A DNA stretch of 64,000 bases from Ditibartonella apis (GTDB lineage Bacteria > Pseudomonadota > Alphaproteobacteria > Rhizobiales > Rhizobiaceae), in NCBI RefSeq assembly GCF_001952075.1, contig NZ_LXYU01000001.1, forward strand, positions 62,001 to 126,000. The letters are read 5' to 3'. Both the position numbers and the translations under genes were made by a program. Of this stretch, positions 29,043 to 38,625 are shown one piece after another; position 1 is the first letter of the stretch, and each line of letters opens with the position of its first letter. The notes under the pieces are model-generated. The model was not told the DNA's origin. It saw only the letters and a program-made list of their open reading frames with translations, and searched no databases.

Positions 29043-30236
29043 TCATAGTGTCGCGTTCAGTGCCTGTTCCACGTCTTCCAACAAATCGTCAACATCTTCA
29101 AGACCAACCGAAAAACGCAACAATCCGTCACTGATGCCAAGTTCGGCACGTGCTTCGGGGCCGATGCTCTGGTGGGTTGTGGTTGCCGGATGCGTCATGA
29201 TGGAACGTGTGTCGCCAAGATTATTGGAAATAAGCGGTATTGTCAGATGGTTGCAGAAGGAAAAAGCATCCTTTTTGCCACCCTTCAATTCAAAAGCGAT
29301 CATTGTCGAACCGCCAGTCATCTGCTTTTTTATAATATCTCTCTGGGGGTGGTCGTCACGTCCGGGATAAACACATTTTGCGACCGCTTTATGCCCACTG
29401 ATAAAATCGGCAAGTTTTGCTGCCGAGCGCGTCATCGCCTCGACACGCAGAGGAAGCGTTTCGAGACTTTTCAACATGAGCCATGCAACATAGGGGCTCA
29501 TTCCGGGTCCGGTATGACGGAAGAAGTCCTGAAAATTTTCTGTCATCCATTCTTCACTCGATAAAACCATTCCACCGAGACAACGCCCATGCCCGTCAAT
29601 GTGCTTGGTGGTAGAATAGACTACGACATCAGCGCCGAGTTCGAGAGGTTTTTGATAAAGTGGCGTTGCGAATACATTATCGACAATCACAGTTGCACCA
29701 ACTTTGTGGGCAAGTTCCGAAACCGCTTTGATATCGACAATTTCCAAAGTCGGATTGGCTGGTGTTTCAAAAAATATTCCGCGTGTATTGGGGCGGATCG
29801 CCTTTTCCCAATTTTCGATTTTGCGCCCATCAATGATTGAAACCTCGACACCATAACGGGGCAGGACTTTTTCAATGATGTAACGACAGGAACCGAACAT
29901 GGAACGGGCTGCAACAAAATGGTCGCCCGCTTTCACAAAACATAAAATAGCTGTCGAGACAGCGGCCATTCCCGAAGCAAGTGCGCGTGCACTTTCTGCC
30001 CCTTCCAACGCACACATACGTTTTTCAAACATATCGTTGGTCGGATTGGCATAACGTGAATAGACAAAGCCCGGATCCTCTCCGTCGAAACGCCTTTCGG
30101 CCGCTTCGGCACTCGGATAGGTAAAGCCCTGTGTTAAATAAATCGCTTCACAGACTTCTCCATAAGGAGAGCGTTGAGTCCCCGCATGAACCATTTCTGT
30201 AGCGGTACGGTATTTACGATGCGGATTAAGTGTCAT
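29043..30236 (-). CDS. metZ: O-succinylhomoserine sulfhydrylase
   Basis: This 397-residue PLP enzyme of the Cys/Met metabolism family makes homocysteine from an O-acylhomoserine and sulfide. The PLP lysine is in YSTTKHIDGHG, and the phosphate-binding ALASGMAAVS and the VDNVFATP motif are present. Choice of MetZ over cystathionine gamma-synthase or MetY rests on length (MetY is about 430) and on the RYANPTNDMFEKR segment as in other alphaproteobacterial MetZ. Start ATG at 30236. A SAM-II riboswitch lies 130 bases upstream, so expression should fall when SAM is plentiful. It is monocistronic, with a strong terminator after it. Confidence 0.92.
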   Translation of the reverse strand: MTLNPHRKYRTATEMVHAGTQRSPYGEVCEAIYLTQGFTYPSAEAAERRFDGEDPGFVYSRYANPTNDMFEKRMCALEGAESARALASGMAAVSTAILCFVKAGDHFVAARSMFGSCRYIIEKVLPRYGVEVSIIDGRKIENWEKAIRPNTRGIFFETPANPTLEIVDIKAVSELAHKVGATVIVDNVFATPLYQKPLELGADVVVYSTTKHIDGHGRCLGGMVLSSEEWMTENFQDFFRHTGPGMSPYVAWLMLKSLETLPLRVEAMTRSAAKLADFISGHKAVAKCVYPGRDDHPQRDIIKKQMTGGSTMIAFELKGGKKDAFSFCNHLTIPLISNNLGDTRSIMTHPATTTHQSIGPEARAELGISDGLLRFSVGLEDVDDLLEDVEQALNATL

Positions 30237-30365
30237 AAGTCACCTGCTTTCATCAAAAAACCTTTGCCGTCATGGTAAAGATTGAAAAAGAAGATGCCAA
30301 AAGTCCGCTTGGTCTTACGGCCTTTTAGCATTTTATCAGGGTTTTATGGAATTGAAACTGATGAC

Positions 30366-30443
30366 TTTACGCTGCCATCGGAATGCGTTTAAATTCCACA
30401 AACCCAAGCGTGGCTGCAAGCCGGCCGGCCCAAATCACCACGG
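30366..30443 (-). promoter_or_regulatory. SAM-II riboswitch upstream of metZ
   Basis: Read on the minus strand, the sequence begins CGTGGTGATTTGGGCC, then GGCTTGCAGCCACG, the P1 stem and conserved loop of the SAM-II (metA) aptamer. The 3' pseudoknot strand appears further on as TTTAAAC and GCGTAAA, near the TTAAAC and GCTAAA consensus, after an insertion of about 15 bases. SAM-II aptamers in Rhizobiales control metA and metZ genes. Between the aptamer and metZ is a terminator-like stem (30299-30307 with 30318-30326) followed by a T-rich tract, a possible expression platform. Confidence 0.85.
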
Positions 30444-30530
30444 GATAAACCTTCCTTATGCTCTTCAAAAGCTTGCGTCAATCCGTGAACGCGTTAAAGA
30501 GATAATAGTAAATAGTAAAAGGTAGTCATC

Positions 30531-31625
30531 ATGGCACGCTCAAGCGGCATTCTGGCAGATAGCGATATTCAAAGTTTATTTGAAAATAATATTTTGAAAT
30601 CGGATCGCCCGTTAGACAAAGATCAGATACAGCCGGCCAGTCTCGATTTGCGGTTGGGCAAAAAAGCCTATCGTGTCCGTGCTTCTTTTCTCCCCGGACC
30701 TGAAAAACAAGTTATTGATAAACTTGAACAATTCAAGCTACACGAATTCGATCTTGAAAATGGTGCAGTGCTTGAAACGGGTTGCGTCTACATTGTACCT
30801 CTTATCGAAACGCTCGCACTTTCCGATGAGCTTTGTGCATCTGCCAATCCGAAAAGTTCAACCGGACGACTGGATATTTTCACCCGTATCATAACCGATT
30901 ATGCACAAGAATTTGATAAAGTCACCAGTGGTTATCACGGAAAACTTTATCTCGAAATAAGTCCACGTACATTTCCTGTTATTGTTCGCACCGGTTCGAG
31001 ACTGTCGCAAATCCGTTTTCGTAAAGGTAAAAGCGGCTTGAATGAAAGCGAGCTTCTTGCCCTTCACAAAAAAGAAATGCTGGTTTCCGATGAGCATCCC
31101 AATATTACTGCAAGCGGTGTCGGGCTTTCGATTGATCTTACAGGTAATTCCAAGGGACTTGTCGGCTATCGCGGCAAACATCATACCGGCGTTATCGATG
31201 TCGACAAGCGGGGCGTGGCCGATGTGCTCGATTTTTGGGAACCGATTTATGATCGGGGTTCGCATTCTCTCATCCTCGATCCGGACGAATTTTATATTCT
31301 CGTCTCACGCGAAGCAGTTCATGTCCCGCCGCTCTTTGCTGCTGAAATGACACCATTTGACCCGTTGATTGGAGAGTTTCGCGTTCACTATGCCGGATTT
31401 TTCGACCCCGGTTTCGGCAATAATGAAGCCGGTGGCAAAGGCTCGCGCGCTGTTCTTGAAGTGCGCAGCCATGAAGTTCCCTTCATCCTCGAACACGGAC
31501 AAATTGTCGGCCATCTCGTTTATGAACATATGTTGAGGCATCCGAAATCTCTCTACGGGCGTGATCTCGGCTCGAATTACCAAGCACAGGGCTTGAAACT
31601 GTCAAAACATTTTAAACCACTTTGA
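30531..31625 (+). CDS. dcd: 2'-deoxycytidine 5'-triphosphate deaminase, long form
   Basis: This 364-residue protein belongs to the dCTP deaminase/dUTPase fold and supplies dUTP for thymidylate synthesis. It is about twice the length of E. coli Dcd (193), a form usual in Rhizobiales that appears to hold two related halves. Seen are QPASLDLRLGKKAYR, ANPKSSTGRLDIFTRI, the conserved SGYHGKLYLEISPR and, in the second half, GEFRVHYAGFFDPGFGN and AVLEVRSHEVPFILEHGQ with the catalytic Glu region. Start ATG at 30531. It stands alone, divergent from metZ, and tRNA-Gly follows 55 bases later. Confidence 0.88.
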   Translation: MARSSGILADSDIQSLFENNILKSDRPLDKDQIQPASLDLRLGKKAYRVRASFLPGPEKQVIDKLEQFKLHEFDLENGAVLETGCVYIVPLIETLALSDELCASANPKSSTGRLDIFTRIITDYAQEFDKVTSGYHGKLYLEISPRTFPVIVRTGSRLSQIRFRKGKSGLNESELLALHKKEMLVSDEHPNITASGVGLSIDLTGNSKGLVGYRGKHHTGVIDVDKRGVADVLDFWEPIYDRGSHSLILDPDEFYILVSREAVHVPPLFAAEMTPFDPLIGEFRVHYAGFFDPGFGNNEAGGKGSRAVLEVRSHEVPFILEHGQIVGHLVYEHMLRHPKSLYGRDLGSNYQAQGLKLSKHFKPL

Positions 31626-31680
31626 TGAGAGGGTGCTTGACAAAAAGCATTAAAGATTGCATCCGTGTGTCACGCATTTT

Positions 31681-31754
31681 GCGGGTATGATGTAATGGTA
31701 GCCTGTCAGCTTCCCAAGCTGAACGCGCGGGTTCGATTCCCGCTACCCGCTCCA
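31681..31754 (+). tRNA. tRNA-Gly(CCC)
   Basis: The 74-base gene folds into a full cloverleaf: acceptor GCGGGTA/TACCCGC, anticodon stem TCAGC/GCTGA with loop TTCCCAA (anticodon CCC), T arm with GGTTCGATTCC, discriminator T and an encoded CCA. It reads GGG glycine codons. CTTGACA at 31636-31642 could be its -35 element; no good -10 is seen. Confidence 0.97.
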
Positions 31755-32127
31755 GCTCTTTGACTGTTGCCTCTTTCTCTTCTTCCAATATTTATCCGTT
31801 CACTAATTATATTTTGTTTATGTGGATATGTTCCATTGAATAATTTAAACATAAAAAAATAGATTTACTTATTTTTAAAATTGTAAAAGTTATATATCTG
31901 CTATTTGATTATAGAATCAAAAATTATTTTTAAAATGAATTAAAATAATAATTAAAGAAAAAATCTTATATATGAAATATTGTTATCATTTTTATTATAA
32001 AAACTATCACTCATCACACTCATATGAACGGGTGCTGAATTGACGCTGTTTTGACTTTATGCAAAGGATTGGCAAAAATAACAATCTAAAAAACCCCGAA
32101 AATATTTTCAATCAGTGAGATGTTCAA
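31755..32127. other. AT-rich spacer before the glucose dehydrogenase gene
   Basis: These 373 bases are gene-free. The section 31790-32000 is strikingly AT-rich, with many A and T runs. A TTGACG/TTGACT-containing stretch at about 32038-32075 may hold the promoter of the downstream gene, but no clear -10 is visible. Confidence 0.4.
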
Positions 32128-34497
32128 ATGATCAGGTTTAAAAATGGCCCTTCAAGAATGACTGTTTGTCTGGTTATTCTTCTAAGCTTGTTGGTATTAT
32201 TAGCGGGACTATATTTTACTCTTCTCGGGGGGTATCTCCTCTATCTCGGCAGCCGGACATGGTATTATCTGGCGCTCGGCATCCTGTTACTCCTGTCGGG
32301 TTTGTTCATGATCCGGCTCAATCGTCTGAGTGTGTGGATCTTCGCTTTTATTTATGTGATGAGTGCACTGTGGTCTTATCATGAGGCGGGGTTTGATTAC
32401 TGGCAACAATTTTCCAACCTCTTTGCTTTGTCTGTGGCACTTTTTCTGGTGTTGCTTGCCTATAGGCCGATGGCGCAAAAACAGGGAAAAATCGTCGGCT
32501 CGGCGTCGCTCGTTTTGGCCGGTCTGGTATTCGTCGGTATGGCGGCAACAATTGCCAGTTCGTTTATACCGAAAAATGTCATCCACATGACAGAAAAAGC
32601 CAAAGCTGCGTTACCAGTGCAGCCGGCTAATGAACAAAAAGACTGGAAAAGCTGGGGTAATGACGATCATGGTAGCCGCTTTGCAGCCCTTGACCAGATA
32701 ACACCTGCCAATATCAAAAAACTTGATGTGGCCTGGATTGCCCATACCGGTGACATTCCCCAAAGTAACGGTTCGGGGGCAGAAGACCAGAATACCCCGC
32801 TACAGATCGGCTCCAATCTTTATGTTTGTACAGCTTATGGCAAGGTGCTTTCATTCGACGTCGATAGCGGCAAACAGAACTGGATGTTCGACCCTCATGG
32901 AACAGGGCCGAACTGGCAACGTTGCCGCGGCTTGGGTTATCACGAAGCTCAGCCAATCAAAGGTTTGAAAGCTGATGCGGCTTGTCAGGCACGTCTGTTT
33001 TTGCCAACGGGAGACGCAAGACTCATTGCACTTGATGCAGCGACAGGAAAGCCTTGCGAAGAATTCGGGGAAAAGGGCACTGTCGACCTTAAAGTCGGTA
33101 TGGGTGAGGTCAAACCCGGTTATTACCAACAAACATCGACACCACTCGTTGCCGGCGATGTTGTCATTGTCGGCGGGCGCGTGGCCGACAATTTCTCAAC
33201 CGATGAACCGCCGGGGGTTGTCAGAGCCTATGACGTGAAAGATGGTCATCTTGTCTGGGCTTGGGATCCCGGCAATCCTGATATTCACGGACTTCCGCCG
33301 GAAGGACAAACCTATACACGCGGAACACCGAATGTCTGGGCCGCAATGTCATATGACGAAAAACTCGGACTTGTCTATTTGCCGACAGGCAATTCGACAC
33401 CCGATTTCTGGGCTGGCTATCGCACAGCCGAAGACGATAAATACTCGTCTTCCGTTGTGGCTGTCGATGTGAAGACCGGCGAAGTGCGTTGGCATTACCA
33501 ATTTGTGCATCATGACATTTGGGATTTTGATACGCCCGCACAACCTGTTCTGCTTGACGCACCCGATAATGATGGAAACATCGTACCGGCACTCGTTCAG
33601 GTCACCAAACAGGGAGAGGTCTTCCTGCTTAACCGTGAAACCGGAGAACCGATTGCGGATGTTGAAGAAAAACCGGTACCGCAGGGGAATGTTGCTGGTG
33701 AACGTTATTCGCCAACACAGCGCTTCTCTGTCGGGATGCCGTCATTCGGCAATGCAACTTTAACAGAAGCCGATATGTGGGGTACGACACCATTCGACAA
33801 GCTTCTATGCCGGATCGAATTTGCCAAAATGCGTCATCAGGGTGTGTTCACCCCGCCGGGGCTTGATTATTCATTACAAATGCCGGGTTCACTCGGCGGT
33901 ATGAATTGGGGATCTGTCTCGATTGATCCGACATTGAACTATGTTTTCGTCAATGATATGAGGCTCGGCCTTGCCAATTATCTTGTCGAGCGCAAAGATA
34001 TTCCCGAAAGCGCGTCCGGCATTGAAATGGGCATTGTCCCCATGGCAGGAACACCTTTCGGTGCTATGCGCATGCGCTTCCTTTCGCCACTTGGCGTCCC
34101 CTGTCAGAAGCCGCCTTTTGGCACAATGTCGGCAATTGATCTCAAAACCCGCAAAATTGTTTGGCAGGTTCCGGTTGGCACTGTCAGGGACACGGGGCCG
34201 CTCAATATCGCACTCGGTGTGCCCGTTCCGATCGGAATGCCGACACTTGGTCCCTCTTTAGCAACACAATCCGGCCTTGTGTTCTTTGCCGGAACGCAAG
34301 ATTTTTATTTGCGTGCTTTTGATAGCCGCACAGGCAAAGAAATCTGGAAGTCGCGTTTGCCTGTCGGCAGCCAAGGTGGTCCGATGACTTATATTTCACC
34401 AAAAACCGGCAAACAATATATTGTCATTACTGCGGGCGGTGCACGCCAAAACCCGAAACGGGGTGATTATGTCATTGCCTATGCTTTGAAGGACTAG
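32128..34497 (+). CDS. gcd: Membrane-bound PQQ-dependent glucose dehydrogenase (glucose/quinate/shikimate family)
   Basis: The 789-residue protein has five membrane segments in the first 150 residues, then a periplasmic eight-bladed PQQ beta-propeller. It oxidises aldoses such as glucose to the lactone and passes electrons to ubiquinone. Seen are DWKSWGNDDHGSRFAALDQI at the propeller start, GSGAEDQNTPLQIG, the tryptophan-docking blade repeats (LIALDAATGKPCEEFGEKG, FDSRTGKEIWKSRLPVGSQG) and the terminal QYIVITAGG. Quinate/shikimate dehydrogenases are close relatives, so the substrate is not certain. No PQQ synthesis genes are in the window. It stands alone between tRNA-Gly and a minus-strand gene, with AT-rich tracts on both sides and a terminator at 34571-34596. 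Confidence 0.9.
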   Translation: MIRFKNGPSRMTVCLVILLSLLVLLAGLYFTLLGGYLLYLGSRTWYYLALGILLLLSGLFMIRLNRLSVWIFAFIYVMSALWSYHEAGFDYWQQFSNLFALSVALFLVLLAYRPMAQKQGKIVGSASLVLAGLVFVGMAATIASSFIPKNVIHMTEKAKAALPVQPANEQKDWKSWGNDDHGSRFAALDQITPANIKKLDVAWIAHTGDIPQSNGSGAEDQNTPLQIGSNLYVCTAYGKVLSFDVDSGKQNWMFDPHGTGPNWQRCRGLGYHEAQPIKGLKADAACQARLFLPTGDARLIALDAATGKPCEEFGEKGTVDLKVGMGEVKPGYYQQTSTPLVAGDVVIVGGRVADNFSTDEPPGVVRAYDVKDGHLVWAWDPGNPDIHGLPPEGQTYTRGTPNVWAAMSYDEKLGLVYLPTGNSTPDFWAGYRTAEDDKYSSSVVAVDVKTGEVRWHYQFVHHDIWDFDTPAQPVLLDAPDNDGNIVPALVQVTKQGEVFLLNRETGEPIADVEEKPVPQGNVAGERYSPTQRFSVGMPSFGNATLTEADMWGTTPFDKLLCRIEFAKMRHQGVFTPPGLDYSLQMPGSLGGMNWGSVSIDPTLNYVFVNDMRLGLANYLVERKDIPESASGIEMGIVPMAGTPFGAMRMRFLSPLGVPCQKPPFGTMSAIDLKTRKIVWQVPVGTVRDTGPLNIALGVPVPIGMPTLGPSLATQSGLVFFAGTQDFYLRAFDSRTGKEIWKSRLPVGSQGGPMTYISPKTGKQYIVITAGGARQNPKRGDYVIAYALKD

Positions 34498-34570
34498 GCT
34501 TAAATAGAAGCAAAAACTTCTGTTTCCCGAACGTTTCAAATATCAGCAACGTTGATATGAGCTAAAATCG

Positions 34571-34604
34571 GACCTGCCACTTTTACGTGGCGGGTCATTT
34601 TTAA
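34571..34604 (+). terminator. Rho-independent terminator after gcd
   Basis: GACCTGCCAC and GTGGCGGGTC form a 10-bp stem with one wobble around a 6-base loop, followed by ATTTTTAATG. The following 34600-34735 stretch is almost purely A and T. Confidence 0.8.
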
Positions 34605-34897
34605 TGTTTATCCAATAATTTTTTTAAAATTAAAAATAAAACTATTAAAAAACAAAACTTAATTTTATTAAAAATAACATATTTATTATATATTATTTTT
34701 CAATTTTTATTTATTTTATTTTAAAAATTCATTTGGAAGAAACATTGAGATGAATGTTTCGGCTTATTTTCCCTTGGAAAAACAATATTCTTCAAATTCA
34801 TCGCCAAGCTGAAAACATTTTGAATATATTCTAACGGCCTTAAAACGTAGCGGCGGTTAGAAATCAAATCGGTAAAAATGGCAGGAAAACGAAAAAT

Positions 34898-34929
34898 CCT
34901 AATAAAAAGCCCGCAGTTATTGCGGGCTT
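34898..34929 (-). terminator. Rho-independent terminator of the cell-wall hydrolase gene
   Basis: AAGCCCGCA (34907-34915) and TGCGGGCTT (34921-34929) form a perfect 9-bp stem with a 5-base loop. TTTTTATT follows on the minus strand. Confidence 0.9.
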
Positions 34930-34987
34930 GAGGCATAAAGTAGCTTGTAAAAATACCCTTTCAATCAGGCTATTTCACAAAAATTCA

Positions 34988-36034
34988 TCAGAACCTTTTG
35001 TTCTTATCCTGTTTTTGTAAAATAGCGCCAATTTCATCGACTTTTTCCTTTGATGGTGTGGGATAGCCAACGGTTGTTGAACCGGTTTGCGTATGGTCAA
35101 CTGTACGGGCAGCAGGCTTCGGGGCATAATTATAATGCGCATCGGCGACCATAACCTGTTTTGGTGCAGGAGTAGGAGCCGTTTGGAATGGTAGATAAGG
35201 TTCTGGAGCCTTTTCAACCGGCTTTGCATGGGATACTGCCGGCTTTGCATCAGCTACAACCGTATTGGTTTGGTGGGTAGAAGCGCTTTTCTGTGATGAA
35301 AAAGGTTTGGCTTCAACCGGTACAGGTTGAGCCTGTGCAATCATTACCGGTTCGCTTGCCGGTGCTGTCTTGACCGGAAGTGCAGGTGCCGGTTCCGAAA
35401 CCGCTTTTGGCGCTACCGGCTGGGCACTCCGGCCCGGCGTTGTAAATTGGGGCGCTTTTCCGCTCTTTTCTTGTGCGAAAGCAAAAGCGACATCATAAGG
35501 TGCGTCATTGGTCGGGACTTGCAATTCGCCATCACGCCCGCGCTTTTCATAAAAGGCATTGCCACCGGCGACCTGAACATAATGGATATTTTTATATGGG
35601 AATGTCAAACCGGCAGTGTGAAAAAACATGGCATTCTTGCTTTTTTTGGCCCGCTCGCCACGTAATACCGCGTCAGCGGCTTCACCGGCTCTTGCCATTG
35701 CAGCAGGTTCGGTCATCGGTTTGGTCAAAACACCGGGAGCAAATTGATTGGGTTGGCCGACAACGCCGCAAATTGTCTTCGGATAAGCAGTCGAGTTCAC
35801 GCGATTCATGACGACGGTACCAACTGCAATCATACCATCGCGGCTTGAACGGTTTGATTCAAAATACATTGCCCGCATCAGGCAAGTGCGCTCTGTCAGG
35901 GGAAAGGAAGCCTGTTTATTATTTTTATGCCCGAAACCGAAATGGGTCGACGCACAGCCTGTAACGATGAACGGTGCAAGCATGACTGCAGCGGTACTTG
36001 CCCAACGGAGTTTTTTCATCTTATCAAATACCAT
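34988..36034 (-). CDS. SleB-type cell wall hydrolase, lipoprotein
   Basis: The protein (about 348 residues) has a signal sequence with lipobox IVTGC (MLAPFIVTGCAS), so it should be an envelope lipoprotein. It is followed by a Hydrolase_2 (SleB-like) domain: CLMRAMYFESNRSSRDGMIAVGTVVMNRV, then a PKTICGVVGQPNQFAPG segment and FHTAGLTFPYKNIHYVQVAGGNAFYEKR. The catalytic Glu would be in YFESN. The C-terminal 150 residues are Pro/Ala/Lys-rich and probably span the wall or bind partners. The start is uncertain: ATG at 36034 or 36019; an upstream open frame to 36088 is not signal-like. It has its own terminator. Its role in murein remodelling is inferred from the domain. Confidence 0.85.
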   Translation of the reverse strand: MVFDKMKKLRWASTAAVMLAPFIVTGCASTHFGFGHKNNKQASFPLTERTCLMRAMYFESNRSSRDGMIAVGTVVMNRVNSTAYPKTICGVVGQPNQFAPGVLTKPMTEPAAMARAGEAADAVLRGERAKKSKNAMFFHTAGLTFPYKNIHYVQVAGGNAFYEKRGRDGELQVPTNDAPYDVAFAFAQEKSGKAPQFTTPGRSAQPVAPKAVSEPAPALPVKTAPASEPVMIAQAQPVPVEAKPFSSQKSASTHQTNTVVADAKPAVSHAKPVEKAPEPYLPFQTAPTPAPKQVMVADAHYNYAPKPAARTVDHTQTGSTTVGYPTPSKEKVDEIGAILQKQDKNKRF

Positions 36035-36088
36035 TCTTAAGTTTCGTTTTCTTTCTCGCCTATAAAAACAAGGGCAAAAAAAGGCCAA

Positions 36089-37058
36089 ATGAAGGCAATC
36101 CTTTTTAAGCCCCCATTGCGATCCGGTTTATCGAACCAAAATCCCTGAAAATGACTATCGCTTTAAACCTTTTAAAATTAATTAACCGCGTTTTTGCGCC
36201 CCATGAACAACCGCAAAGACATACATTGAAACGGGAAATTCAAAACAACAGAACTCTATCCGGATTGTCGAATTAACATATTGTTTTTGTTTGTTATTTT
36301 ATTACTGTTTTAACGGTGACACACGTTCACCTCATCTGCTTGAAGGTCATTTCCCGCGAGTTTGTCACTGTGGTTCTTCACCAATTGTTAACGCTAAACC
36401 GACAAATTGTTCAAAACGTCTGATTTTTTCTCAAAAAGCGGCCACAGAATTCCTCAAACGATAATGTCAGACAGCAATTTTACCGATTGCTTTAGCAAGG
36501 TTTTAGAGCTCTCCACGTGGCTATTGTTTTTCATTTTTTCTTTAGATTTTTCGACTTTTCCTACTTTCCCTTCATTGGCGTTCTACGCATTCTCGCTGTT
36601 ATTTTTTATTTGCGTTCCCTGTTTTAAGCAGGCATTTCTGCTTTTCATTCCCCTATTTGCCATCGGCAAACTACGTTATCCGATGTTTTGTTGAAGAGCG
36701 TTTATTGCCTGATCCGGGCGTTTGAAAAAACTTCGATTACGGGGTGAGAAAAACATGTTTAAATGAAAGACATGAAAAGCTGCATTTATTTCTGCAAACA
36801 CGCAGGCATATTTTGACTGTCGAACGCGCGGACAAGTGTCGAAGCGCTCTGCCTGCCAGTTAAGAAAATGAACATCTTACTGGCAGAATGCACATGCAAA
36901 ATAAGGGCCAGCTATTATTGTTACTGAAAAAAGCTCCTTCCTGCTACATCAAACAATAAAGCGTTAGAGCACTAAAATTTTATTTAAATAGGTCGCAAGC
37001 GTTTTAAGGGCGTCACTAGGTCACGTTTCCCAAACGAAATGCCCTGTTATGCCAGATA
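36089..37058. other. Long gene-free stretch downstream of phoU
   Basis: Almost 1 kb has no convincing gene. A hydrophobic open frame at 36464-36694 (plus) has no ribosome site and looks accidental. A long imperfect hairpin lies at 36853-36886 (CTGCCAGTTAAG with CTTACTGGCAG, one bulge), without a T tract. In many relatives phoB would follow phoU here; no trace of it is visible. Confidence 0.5.
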
Positions 37059-37781
37059 TTATTTTGCGGTTTTTCCGTCAGCGCCAACCTTATAGGTGGT
37101 GTCATCACGCGGACGGTCAGTGCTCAAATAAGTACCGGTCATAATATAGTGCAATGTCTCGGCAATATTGGTTGCGTGATCACCGATACGCTCGATATTT
37201 TTGGCGCAAAATAGCAAATGTGTGCAAGCAGTAATATTGCGCGGATCTTCCATCATGTAAGTGAGGAGCTCGCGAAACAGCGATGTGTACATGGCGTCAA
37301 TCTCTTCATCCCTGTTACGCACAGCATCAATCCGTTCAAGCGAGCGGCTTGCGTAAGCGTCCAACACTTCCTTGAGCTGATTGAGCGTCAGTGTCGCGAA
37401 TGATTGCAGACCATGATATAAACTCGCCGGTTGCCGGCTTTCGACAATTGCAGCCGCCCTTTTTGCGATATTTTTACCCATATCGCCAACACGTTCCAGA
37501 TCGGCTGCAATGCGCATAGCACCGATAATTTCGCGCAAATCCACCGCCATTGGCTGGCGTTTGGCGATAATTGCCACCGATTTTTCGTCAATTTCGCGTT
37601 CAGTTTCATCAAGAAACATATCATCGGAAATAACTTTTTTAGCGAGATCAAGATCGTTATTGATCACAGCATTGACTGCTTCCTCGATCATCTCACTGGC
37701 AAAAGTTCCCATTTTGGCAATTTTTGCTTCAAGGTAGCCCAATTCCTCATCGAATGAACGGACAGTATGATTGATTGGCAT
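37059..37781 (-). CDS. phoU: Phosphate transport system regulator PhoU
   Basis: This 240-residue protein consists of two PhoU three-helix repeats. The metal-binding motifs are RDEEIDAMY region and the typical ADLERVGDMGKNIAKRA and KNIERIGDHATNIAE segments. PhoU couples Pst transporter state to the PhoR kinase. The start ATG at 37781 follows GGGAG. It is the last gene of pstSCAB-phoU, 17 bases after pstB. phoB and phoR are not adjacent, so the partner kinase must be elsewhere. Confidence 0.95.
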   Translation of the reverse strand: MPINHTVRSFDEELGYLEAKIAKMGTFASEMIEEAVNAVINNDLDLAKKVISDDMFLDETEREIDEKSVAIIAKRQPMAVDLREIIGAMRIAADLERVGDMGKNIAKRAAAIVESRQPASLYHGLQSFATLTLNQLKEVLDAYASRSLERIDAVRNRDEEIDAMYTSLFRELLTYMMEDPRNITACTHLLFCAKNIERIGDHATNIAETLHYIMTGTYLSTDRPRDDTTYKVGADGKTAK

Positions 37782-37798
37782 AAGCGTGCTCCCTGAAT

Positions 37799-38557
37799 TT
37801 AACCGAAACGACCGGTGATATAATCTTGTGTACGTTGCTCTTTTGGCGATGTGAACATCATCTCGGTTTCGCCCACTTCAACGAGATCTCCCAGATGGAA
37901 CATCGCCGTATATTGCGAAACTCGTGCAGCTTGCTGCATTGAATGGGTGACGATAACAATCGTAAAATTCTCGCGCAAATCATCAATCAATTCTTCAATG
38001 CGCGCCGTTGCAATCGGGTCGAGTGCGGAACAGGGTTCATCCATCAAGATAACTTCCGGACTGACCGCAATGGCGCGTGCAATGCACAAGCGCTGCTGTT
38101 GTCCACCTGAAAGACCGGTACCGGCATCATTCAAACGGTCTTTCACCTCGTCAAATAAACCCGCCTTGATAAGACTTTGTTCAACAATCGTATCAAGTTC
38201 CTTGCGTGATTTGGCAAGCCCGTGAATACGCGGCCCGTAGGCGACATTCTCATATATGGACTTCGGAAAAGGATTGGGCTTTTGAAAGACCATACCGACA
38301 CGGGCACGCAATTCGACAACGTCGATGTCGGGATCATAAATATCCTGCCCGTCAAGAGTAATAAGACCGGTGACTTTTGCCCCGTCAATTGTATCATTCA
38401 TGCGATTGAGACAACGCAGGAAAGTTGACTTGCCGCAACCGGACGGACCAATCAGTGCCATAACCTGATGTTCGGGAATATCAAGGTTGACACCATGCAA
38501 CGCTTCTTTGGCGCCATAAAACACTTTGACATCCTGACCACGCATCTTGATTTTCAT
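37799..38557 (-). CDS. pstB: Phosphate ABC transporter ATP-binding protein
   Basis: This 252-residue ABC ATPase powers phosphate uptake. Walker [10 protein letters not shown], the Q-loop in [12 protein letters not shown] (the PNPFP is typical of PstB), signature LSGGQQQR, Walker B VILMDEP and the switch His in VTHSMQQ are all present. The start is the ATG at 38557; a TTG two codons upstream is also in frame but AGG-rich sequence fits the ATG. It lies between pstA and phoU. Confidence 0.96.
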   Translation of the reverse strand: MKIKMRGQDVKVFYGAKEALHGVNLDIPEHQVMALIGPSGCGKSTFLRCLNRMNDTIDGAKVTGLITLDGQDIYDPDIDVVELRARVGMVFQKPNPFPKSIYENVAYGPRIHGLAKSRKELDTIVEQSLIKAGLFDEVKDRLNDAGTGLSGGQQQRLCIARAIAVSPEVILMDEPCSALDPIATARIEELIDDLRENFTIVIVTHSMQQAARVSQYTAMFHLGDLVEVGETEMMFTSPKEQRTQDYITGRFG

Positions 38558-38625
38558 TATCAACCTAATCCTATTTTGTTCAAAGCCAGAACAAGTTCGC
38601 TAAATCACTCTATAAAACCATAATT

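Noticed and set aside
31681..36100. Integrated element at tRNA-Gly
   Set aside because: No integrase, no repeated tRNA 3' end and no mobile genes; only the AT-rich flanks suggest it.
36407..36694. Plus-strand hydrophobic open frame of 95 codons downstream of phoU
   Set aside because: The hydrophobic run arises from T-rich sequence. No ribosome site precedes the TTG or the inner ATG at 36464.
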